NCBI GenBank assembly: GCA_024278725.1
Contig: JAJRSQ010000372.1
Location: 1 to 11,560, forward strand
DNA length: 11,560 nt
Reading direction: 5' to 3'
Source of the DNA: Chloroflexota bacterium
GTDB lineage: Bacteria; Chloroflexota; Anaerolineae; 4572-78
Of this stretch, positions 6,900 through 11,560 are shown one piece after another. Position numbers and translations under genes: made by a program. Below the pieces are notes generated by a model, which saw nothing but the letters and a program-made list of their open reading frames with translations, was not told the origin of the DNA and ran no database searches. Positions within the stretch are counted from its first letter, which is position 1; each line of letters opens with the position of its first letter.

Positions 6900-8053
6900 G
6901 AGCTAAATTCGGACAATGGCAACTGAAGTTGTGGCAATCGCGCTTGGGCTGGAAGTTGATGGCTTCCTACCTGATTGTAATTTTGGTGGGCGTGCTCACC
7001 CTCGCTATGGCGGCGGAATCGGTGGTTCCGAGCACCTTCGACCGCCACATGGTTGATATGTCGCAAATGATGATGGGCGGGCAAATGGCTGGCGGCGATT
7101 TAAACCAGATGGAACTTGACCTTTTTTCCAGCTATCGCGCCGCCTTCACCGAAGCGCTCACCCTTGCGGCAACCGCCGCGCTCATCAGCGCCATCATCGT
7201 CAGCTTCCTGGTGTCACAGCGGGTGGTCACCCCCGTGCAACGGCTGATGCTCGCCAGCCGGCGCATCGCCGCCGGACAATATGGCGACCGGGTTGACGTG
7301 GTGGGCGACGATGAATTGGGGGAACTGGGACGCAGTTTCAACCAAATGGCAGAGGCGTTAAACCGCACCGAAATGATGCGCCGCGATTTGATTGCCAATG
7401 TCACCCATGAATTGCGCACGCCGCTCACCAGCATCAAAGGATACATGGAAGGGTTGGTTGACGGCGTATTGCCCGCCACCCCGGATACCTTCCAGCAAAT
7501 TTACCGGGAGGCAGACCGGCTGCAACGGCTGGTGAACGATTTGCAGGAACTCAGCCGGGTGGAAGCCAACGCCGTTGAACTGCATCGCCAGCCCCTAGAC
7601 CCCGGAAACATCATCCGCCAAACCGCCGACCGGCTGAAACCACAATTTGAGAGCAAGCAAGTTTCGCTCATCCTCGATATTCCTCCTGCCTTGCCGCGCA
7701 TCTGGGCAGATGAAGACCGTATGAGCCAGATATTGGTCAATCTGATGGGCAATGCCCTGCAATACACCCCCGCCGGCGGACGAGTCACCGTCTCCGCCGC
7801 GCAAACAGACCGGATGGTCACTTTTTCCATCACCGATACCGGCATCGGCATCCCCGTTGAGCATCTGGCGCACCTGTTCACCCGCTTCTACCGGGTGGAC
7901 AAATCGCGCAGCCGCGCCGGCGGCGGCAGCGGCATCGGATTGACCATCGCCCGCCATCTGGTGGAGGCGCACGGCGGCGAAATTCGGGCGCACAGCGACG
8001 GCACCGGCAAGGGAAGCACTTTCCGGTTCACCATCCCCGTCTATCACAATTGA
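6896..8053 (+). CDS. Membrane sensor histidine kinase, HAMP-HisKA-HATPase, with Met-rich external loop
   Basis: A 385-residue kinase. TM1 spans about 22-40 and TM2 about 88-107, enclosing an external loop of only about 45 residues. HAMP is about 108-160; HisKA has NVTHELRTPLTSIKGY (phospho-acceptor His171); HATPase has the N box NLMGNALQYTP (Asn286), G1 DTGIGIP (314-320), an F box (LFTRFYRVDKSRSR) and G2 GGGSGIGLTIA. All catalytic motifs are present. The ATG overlaps the regulator's TGA as ATGA, so the pair is translationally coupled and the start is well supported. The external loop has seven Met in 21 residues (52, 55, 58, 59, 60, 64, 72) plus His51, which looks like a soft-metal binding segment. 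With a metal ATPase 3 kb upstream, Cu(I) or Ag(I) sensing is a reasonable guess, not a demonstrated function. Confidence 0.93.
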   Translation: MRAKFGQWQLKLWQSRLGWKLMASYLIVILVGVLTLAMAAESVVPSTFDRHMVDMSQMMMGGQMAGGDLNQMELDLFSSYRAAFTEALTLAATAALISAIIVSFLVSQRVVTPVQRLMLASRRIAAGQYGDRVDVVGDDELGELGRSFNQMAEALNRTEMMRRDLIANVTHELRTPLTSIKGYMEGLVDGVLPATPDTFQQIYREADRLQRLVNDLQELSRVEANAVELHRQPLDPGNIIRQTADRLKPQFESKQVSLILDIPPALPRIWADEDRMSQILVNLMGNALQYTPAGGRVTVSAAQTDRMVTFSITDTGIGIPVEHLAHLFTRFYRVDKSRSRAGGGSGIGLTIARHLVEAHGGEIRAHSDGTGKGSTFRFTIPVYHN

Positions 8054-8112
8054 ACCCTCTGCCACAATATGAAAGGGGTAATGGTTATTTTTGACGGATG
8101 AAACAAGGTGGC

Positions 8113-8169
8113 GTAGGGGCAGACCTATGTGTCTGCCCAAAATGGGCGAACACACAGGTTCGCCCCTAC
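8113..8169. repeat. 57-bp double-hairpin palindromic intergenic element
   Basis: The terminal arms GTAGGGGC (8113-8120) and GCCCCTAC (8162-8169) are a perfect 8-bp inverted repeat, and the whole element (arms 8113-8138 and 8144-8169, AAAAT centre) pairs at 21 of 26 positions. Each half is also a perfect local hairpin: GGGCAGAC (8117-8124) with GTCTGCCC (8131-8138), and GGGCGAAC (8144-8151) with GTTCGCCC (8158-8165), each with a 6-base loop. Short palindromes of this GTAGGGGC...GCCCCTAC kind are dispersed between genes in some bacterial genomes (REP/MITE-like). No T run follows, so it is not a typical terminator. It sits in the 170-bp gap between two signalling operons; the rest of that gap shows only the ribosome site of the next gene. 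Confidence 0.75.
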
Positions 8170-8223
8170 CGGCGAATAAATTCCATCAGTCAATTTGAAC
8201 CACCACCATGAAAGGAAGGTCTG

Positions 8224-9411
8224 ATGTCGATTTGGTCTGAACAACCCCTGCAAGTTCGGGTGCGCCAATTGCGCTTTGTCCTGCCGCCGGTGCTGATATT
8301 GCTGGTTGTCGGGTATCAATTGGGGTTTGCGCGCTTGGTGGAAGCCATCTACGGGCACGCCGGACACTACGGCGTTGAAATCGGATTTTACAGCCTGATT
8401 GGTCCGCTGGTCACTTGGCTGACGCTGGTTTGGATGGAACGTCAGCTCACGGAAAAAGAAATCCTCGAAACAAGCGTGCATGCCCACGAACAATTGCTGG
8501 CAAAACTGACCGCCTTTTCCGCCGATGCCATCATCAGTTTGGATGAAAACAACACCATCACCAGTTGGAACCGGGGCGCGGAATACATGTTCGGCTACAC
8601 TGCCGCTGAAATTCTGCAACAACCCTTGCGAAAAATCCTGCCGGAACTGCCTTCGGCGACCGATACCGAAACCACCGTCATCACCGCCGACGGGCGACGC
8701 ATCCCCGTCAGTTTCACCCAAACGAAAATTGCGGCAGCGGCTGACGAGCCGCCCATCACCTCGCTGATTCTGCGGGACATCACCGCCCAACGGGAACGCG
8801 CGGCAATCATCGAAGAAGAACGGGCGCGCATCGCCCGCGATTTGCACGACGGCGTCGCGCAGACGCTCTATTTTCTCGCGCTCAACGCCGATATGGCGTC
8901 CCAGCAACTTTCATCCAACCCGGACAGCGTGGCGGACGCACTGCGGAACATCGGACAAAAAGCCCGCGCCGCCATTCAGGATGTTCGCCGCACCATTTTT
9001 TCCCTGCGCCCGCTGGACTGGACGACCGGCGGATTTTTGCCCGCCATGAAACGCTTCGTCCATGAATTCGCCGAACAAGCCGGGTGGCGCGTCGCCATTG
9101 ACCTGCCGGAAACGCTCGCCATCCCCACCCGGCTGGAGCCGACCATCTTTCGGCTCATACAGGAATCGTTGAACAATGTTGCCAAACACGCCAAAGCCTC
9201 GCGGGTGCGCATCACCATCCAACCCGATGCATCCGCATCAACCCTGCGGCTGACCATCACCGATGACGGCGTCGGGTTTTCCGCACCGACATCCAATGGC
9301 GGGTTGGGCATTCAACAGATGAAACAACGGGTGCTGGCGCTCAACGGAGATTTTTCCATTGACAGCCAACCGGGGCAAGGTACAATTGTATCTGTATCGT
9401 TGCCCGTATAG
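8224..9411 (+). CDS. Membrane-anchored PAS sensor histidine kinase (HisKA_3/HATPase, NarL-type)
   Basis: A 395-residue kinase. Two N-terminal hydrophobic segments (about 17-35 and 58-74) form a hairpin with a short loop, followed by a coiled linker and a PAS domain (about 85-195; SADAIISLDENNTITSWN, RGAEYMFGYTAAEI, LILRDITAQRE). HisKA_3 has EERARIARDLHDGVAQ (phospho-acceptor His208). HATPase has QESLNNVAKHAKAS (Asn317/Asn318), DDGVGF (347-352) and GGLGIQQMKQR. AAAGGA at 8211-8216 lies 7 bp before the ATG. The sensing part is minimal externally, so the signal is probably membrane-derived or read by the PAS domain (redox, ligand or cofactor; none can be assigned from the sequence). It is followed after 9 bp by its regulator. 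Architecture resembles the DevS/LiaS/NarX group in the kinase core, but with PAS in place of the GAF domains of mycobacterial DevS. Confidence 0.92.
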   Translation: MSIWSEQPLQVRVRQLRFVLPPVLILLVVGYQLGFARLVEAIYGHAGHYGVEIGFYSLIGPLVTWLTLVWMERQLTEKEILETSVHAHEQLLAKLTAFSADAIISLDENNTITSWNRGAEYMFGYTAAEILQQPLRKILPELPSATDTETTVITADGRRIPVSFTQTKIAAAADEPPITSLILRDITAQRERAAIIEEERARIARDLHDGVAQTLYFLALNADMASQQLSSNPDSVADALRNIGQKARAAIQDVRRTIFSLRPLDWTTGGFLPAMKRFVHEFAEQAGWRVAIDLPETLAIPTRLEPTIFRLIQESLNNVAKHAKASRVRITIQPDASASTLRLTITDDGVGFSAPTSNGGLGIQQMKQRVLALNGDFSIDSQPGQGTIVSVSLPV

Positions 9412-9420
9412 GAGCAAAAT

Positions 9421-10092
9421 ATGTCAGAACCTATCCGCATTTTACTGGCAGACGACCACAATCTATTGCGACAGGGCATCGCGCAAATGCTGTCCCTTCA
9501 ACCGGATATGACCGTGGTGGCGCAGGCGCAAAATGGCGTGGAAGCGCTGGAACTGGTCGCCGAGCATAAACCCGATGTGGTATTAATGGACATCAACATG
9601 CCCGAAATGGATGGCGTGGCGGCAACCAAAGAAATCACCACCCGTTTCCCGGAAACGCAGGTGCTCATTTTGACCATGTACCGGCGCGACGATTATGTTT
9701 TCGACGCCATCAAAGCCGGGGCAAACGGGTATCTGCTGAAAGAAGTGGGGCTGGATGAACTGCTGGCATCGGTGCGTGCCGTCGCCCGCGGGGAAGCGGT
9801 CATCTCGCCCGCCATTGCCGGACGGGTGTTGCTGGAATTGCGCACTCCGTCGCAGAAAGACGCCCCGAAACCGGAACCCATCCCGGAACGGGACGCGGAA
9901 ATATTGCAGTTGCTCGCGCAGGGCATGTCGAATCAAGACATCGCCGACCGCCTTTTTCTCTCGGAAAAAACCATCCGCAACCGGCTGTCGCTGATTTTCA
10001 AACGGCTGCACCTGAAGAACCGCACGGAAGCCGCACTGTACGCCATCAAACGCGGCTTCGCCCCGCCGGATGAAGACTCAACCGGCGAATAA
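9421..10092 (+). CDS. NarL/DosR-like response regulator
   Basis: A 223-residue regulator. The receiver has Asp11-Asp12, phospho-acceptor Asp57 (VVLMDINMPEMDG), Thr85 and Lys107. The LuxR-type helix-turn-helix (about 157-212) contains EILQLLAQGMSNQDIADRL and the recognition segment SEKTIRNRLSLIFKRL. Its Lys183, Arg186 and Asn187 align with Lys179, Lys182 and Asn183 of M. tuberculosis DosR, the residues that contact the GGGAC-type box in the known DosR-DNA structure. The ribosome site AGGAG (9410-9414) overlaps the stop codon of the kinase gene, so the pair is co-transcribed and probably coupled. A DosR-like palindrome begins 7 bp after the stop codon, making the downstream cytochrome gene a likely target. 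Family assignment is secure; DosR-like specificity is inferred. Confidence 0.93.
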   Translation: MSEPIRILLADDHNLLRQGIAQMLSLQPDMTVVAQAQNGVEALELVAEHKPDVVLMDINMPEMDGVAATKEITTRFPETQVLILTMYRRDDYVFDAIKAGANGYLLKEVGLDELLASVRAVARGEAVISPAIAGRVLLELRTPSQKDAPKPEPIPERDAEILQLLAQGMSNQDIADRLFLSEKTIRNRLSLIFKRLHLKNRTEAALYAIKRGFAPPDEDSTGE

Positions 10093-10098
10093 CCTCCA

Positions 10099-10120
10099 TT
10101 TCGGGACAAATGTCCCGAAA
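10099..10120. promoter_or_regulatory. Perfect 10-bp palindrome resembling the DosR (DevR) box
   Basis: TTTCGGGACA (10099-10108) and TGTCCCGAAA (10111-10120) are perfect inverted arms separated by AA. The inner 20 bp, TTCGGGACAAATGTCCCGAA (10100-10119), match the published M. tuberculosis DosR consensus TTSGGGACTWWAGTCCCSAA at 18 of 20 positions; the two differences are symmetrical (T to A and A to T beside the centre). It lies between a NarL/DosR-like regulator gene and a cytochrome c gene. It is not followed by a T run, which argues against an intrinsic terminator. Binding is predicted, not shown. Confidence 0.7.
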
Positions 10121-10167
10121 TTGTCCCGACAATCAACACAATTGTCCCGATTGTCAATTACAATCGG
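10119..10167 (+). promoter_or_regulatory. Phased TGTCCCGA half-sites and adjoining inverted repeat
   Basis: The 11-mer AATTGTCCCGA occurs at 10119-10129 and again at 10140-10150, exactly 21 bp apart. With the right arm of the palindrome, the 8-mer TGTCCCGA occurs at 10111, 10122 and 10143, plus once inverted at 10101-10108. Copy centres are 10, 11 and 21 bp apart, close to whole helical turns. CCGATTGT (10147-10154) and ACAATCGG (10160-10167) form a perfect 8-bp inverted repeat overlapping the last copy. This looks like secondary operator sites for the same regulator that would bind the 10099-10120 palindrome. Confidence 0.6.
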
Positions 10168-10189
10168 CACTATCCATATTGCGTATATT
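10151..10189 (+). promoter_or_regulatory. Tentative promoter of the cytochrome c gene
   Basis: TTGTCA (10151-10156) resembles a -35 box and CATATT (10175-10180) a weak -10 with an 18-bp spacer. TATATT (10184-10189) is a better -10 but lacks a -35 at the right distance, as expected for an activator-dependent promoter. The area is AT-rich compared with the coding DNA, and the last half-site ends directly before TTGTCA. Low certainty on which boxes are used. Confidence 0.3.
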
Positions 10190-10238
10190 TTGATAAACTA
10201 AAGAAAATTGATTTATTACCTGAAGGAGTTGGTCCCCT

Positions 10239-10910
10239 ATGAAATATCCGAAACTTGTTTTATTCGTTGTGATGCTCACCGCCGCGCTGATTGTCTCTGC
10301 CTGCGGTGGCGCGTCCACAACCGCCACCAAAAATGATCCCGCCGCCGCCACATCACAGCCGGACACAGCTGAAAAAGATTCGCAATCCGCCGTGAACGTC
10401 ATCGAAACCAATGCCGAAAGCACGGAAACCGACACCGGCGACGAACACAGTGACGGCGACGAACACACCGCCGCAGAAACCCCCGCCGCCGATGCCGAAC
10501 ACAGTGACGGCGATGAACATGCCGCCGCCACTACCGAAGGCGAACACAGCGACAGCGAACACGAACACGAATCGCTGCCGGATGAATACGCGAGCAAAAC
10601 CAATCCGTTCAAAGCCGATGATGCCGATGCCCTCGCCGCCGGGGAACAGGTTTACACCACCACCTGTGCCAGTTGTCACGGCGCGGAAGGCAAAGGGGAT
10701 GGTCCCGCCGCCGCGGCATTAGACCCGCATCCCGCAGATTTCACCAACGGCGAAATCATGAATGGCATGTCCGACACCTATCTGTTCTGGCGAATTAGCG
10801 AAGGCGGTATGATGGCTCCGTTTAATTCATCAATGCCGGCGTGGAAACAAGCGCTCACCGAAGAACAACGCTGGCAGGTGATTTTATATCTGCGTACTTT
10901 TACGCAATAA
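10239..10910 (+). CDS. Monoheme c-type cytochrome lipoprotein with His/Asp/Glu-rich linker
   Basis: A 223-residue protein. A hydrophobic signal peptide ends in a lipobox VSAC (Cys22), predicting export and lipid anchoring on the outer face of the membrane. Residues about 23-120 are a low-complexity linker with repeated EHSDGDEH and related units, rich in His, Asp, Glu and Ala. The C-terminal class I cytochrome c domain (about 125-223, Cytochrome_CBB3-like) has heme site CASCH (Cys143, Cys146, His147), MNGMSDTYLFWRISEGG and probable axial ligand Met199 (SMPAWKQ), and ends QVILYLRTF. It likely carries electrons between a respiratory complex and a terminal oxidase or other partner. AAGGAG (10223-10228) lies 10 bp before the ATG. 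It is a single-gene unit: operator-like sites upstream, strong terminator downstream. The redox partner is unknown. Confidence 0.92.
   Translation: MKYPKLVLFVVMLTAALIVSACGGASTTATKNDPAAATSQPDTAEKDSQSAVNVIETNAESTETDTGDEHSDGDEHTAAETPAADAEHSDGDEHAAATTEGEHSDSEHEHESLPDEYASKTNPFKADDADALAAGEQVYTTTCASCHGAEGKGDGPAAAALDPHPADFTNGEIMNGMSDTYLFWRISEGGMMAPFNSSMPAWKQALTEEQRWQVILYLRTFTQ
10443..10570 (+). repeat. Imperfect in-frame repeats coding the His/Asp/Glu linker
   Basis: The unit GAACACAGTGACGGCGA begins at 10443 and again at 10497 (54 bp, 18 codons apart), and a diverged copy GAACACAGCGACAGCGA begins at 10542 (45 bp, 15 codons on). All spacings are multiples of three, so the repeats expand the linker of the cytochrome without breaking the frame. 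They probably arose by local duplication and may vary in number between strains. Confidence 0.65.
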
Positions 10911-10937
10911 ACAGTCTCTCCTTAACCTCCTCTCCCC

Positions 10938-10977
10938 GCAAGCCCGGCAATGCAATTCTGTCGGGCTTGCATTTTTT
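10938..10977 (+). terminator. Strong Rho-independent terminator after the cytochrome c gene
   Basis: Bases 10938-10949 pair with 10959-10970 (a 12-bp stem including one G-T; the outer nine pairs are GCAAGCCCG/CGGGCTTGC) around a 9-base loop, followed at once by ATTTTTT (10971-10977). It starts 27 bp after the cytochrome stop codon and ends that transcript before the next gene. Confidence 0.9.
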
Positions 10978-11002
10978 AAATCAACGGGCAGAATAATACA
11001 GT

Positions 11003-11560
11003 ATGAATCGTTCAGGAAAATGGTTTCTATTGTTTTTGGGGTGGGCGCTGGTTTTGACCTTCCCGCTCATCCGAAATTTTAATTCGGCAATTCCGTTGGG
11101 CAGCGAGCACAGCGGCACAGTGCCGTTTTTCAATCTGTGGACGCTGCAATGGAATATCGAGCAAGCCTTGCGCGGGTTTCCGAATTACTGGAATCCGCCC
11201 ATTTTCGCGCCGTCAACGGGCGTGTTCGCCTACTCGGAACTTGAGCCGGTGACGGCATTCCTCGCGCTCCCACTGTGGAAAGCCGTCAGTCCGGCGGCGG
11301 GATACAACAGCGTGGTCATCCTTTTTTTAACCCTGAACGGATGGTTCGCGTTCTGTCTGCTCAAACTGTGGCGCATCCCGTCGCTCGCCGCCGGTGGCGC
11401 CGCCCTGCTGATGCAATCGCTGCCGTTTGTGGCGCAGGAAATGGGCGTTTTGCAATTGACGGCAATTTTCGGGTTTCTGTGGCTGCTGGTTTTTCTGCAA
11501 CGGTTTTTGAAACAACCGACCCCGGCAAACGGCATCGGATTGGCGCTTGGCGTGCCGCTG
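11003..11560 (+). CDS. Multispan membrane protein, GT-C glycosyltransferase-like (3' end missing)
   Basis: A frame open from ATG 11003 to the window edge, giving the first 186 residues. Residues 7-24 form a first membrane helix; a polar loop with NLWTLQWNIEQALRG, NYWNPPIFAPSTG and the acidic SELEP follows; then hydrophobic helices at about 83-95, 100-120 and 128-175. The layout (first helix, external loop, WNPPIFAPSTG, then the PLW...AGYNSVVIL...NGWFAF pattern) resembles GT-C-like membrane proteins frequent in Chloroflexota, which are thought to transfer sugars from lipid-linked donors. Catalytic residues cannot be assigned in this fragment. No clear Shine-Dalgarno is visible before the ATG, so the exact start is less certain. 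The preceding terminator indicates that it is transcribed separately from the cytochrome gene. Confidence 0.7.
   Translation, partial: MNRSGKWFLLFLGWALVLTFPLIRNFNSAIPLGSEHSGTVPFFNLWTLQWNIEQALRGFPNYWNPPIFAPSTGVFAYSELEPVTAFLALPLWKAVSPAAGYNSVVILFLTLNGWFAFCLLKLWRIPSLAAGGAALLMQSLPFVAQEMGVLQLTAIFGFLWLLVFLQRFLKQPTPANGIGLALGVPL

Noticed and set aside
8054..8090. Possible terminator after the Met-loop kinase (ACCC/GGGT then a T-rich stretch)
   Set aside because: The stem is only 4-5 bp with a long loop and the T run starts about 10 bases later, so it is too weak to call.
8208..8210. Upstream ATG as start of the PAS kinase
   Set aside because: It is out of frame with the kinase; AAAGGA 7 bp before the ATG at 8224 supports the chosen start.
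10099..10120. Palindrome read as a terminator of the kinase/regulator operon
   Set aside because: The spacer between the perfect arms is only 2 bases and no T run follows; the similarity to the DosR box and the repeated half-sites favour an operator, although some termination activity is not excluded.
10443..10570. Repeats read as a CRISPR-like or binding-site array
   Set aside because: Units are imperfect, unevenly spaced by multiples of three, and lie inside the linker of a clear protein; they are coding repeats.
11230..11535. Minus-strand frame of 101 codons at the 3' end
   Set aside because: It runs opposite a plus-strand frame that continues for 186 codons with clear membrane helices and family-like motifs, so the plus strand is the coding one.

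Overview
The window is 11.56 kb of GC-rich (locally up to about 70%), densely packed bacterial DNA with every supported gene on the + strand. The gene content suggests a Chloroflexota-like organism (Anaerolineae or a relative): a DsbA-DUF3105 protein, NarL-type histidine kinase/regulator pairs, a lipoprotein cytochrome c and a GT-C-like multispan protein. There is no rRNA or other phylogenetic marker, so this is inference only.

Layout. (1) 2-664: 3' part of a secreted thioredoxin-fold (DsbA-like) protein fused to DUF3105. (2) 676-1308: a class I SAM methyltransferase split by an in-frame TGA, visibly more AT-rich than its neighbours. (3) 1345-3720: a P1B heavy-metal (probably copper) ATPase with a degenerate HMA domain, a His-rich N-terminal segment and a rare CPD motif in the ion pathway. 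(4) 3798-8053: four tightly packed signalling genes forming two complete two-component systems, a NarL-type regulator with a Cache/HAMP/HisKA_3 kinase, then an OmpR-type regulator with a HAMP/HisKA kinase that has a Met-rich external loop. (5) 8113-8169: a palindromic intergenic element made of two hairpins. (6) 8224-10092: a third two-component system, a membrane-anchored PAS/HisKA_3 kinase and a NarL/DosR-like regulator. (7) 10093-10238: an operator-like region with a near-match to the mycobacterial DosR (DevR) box plus phased half-sites. (8) 10239-10910: a monoheme cytochrome c lipoprotein, followed by a strong intrinsic terminator at 10938-10977. (9) 11003-11560: the 5' part of a multispan membrane protein.

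How the parts may work together. The strongest hypothesis is that the regulator at 9421-10092 binds the palindrome directly behind its own gene and controls the cytochrome gene. Its recognition helix keeps two of the three base-contacting residues of M. tuberculosis DosR and has Arg for Lys at the third. This would be a DosR-like redox or respiratory switch outside Actinobacteria. A second hypothesis is that the Met-rich sensor kinase at 6896-8053 senses copper in connection with the upstream ATPase. Both come from reading the sequence alone and are untested. No tRNA, rRNA, CRISPR array, transposase or prophage gene was found.
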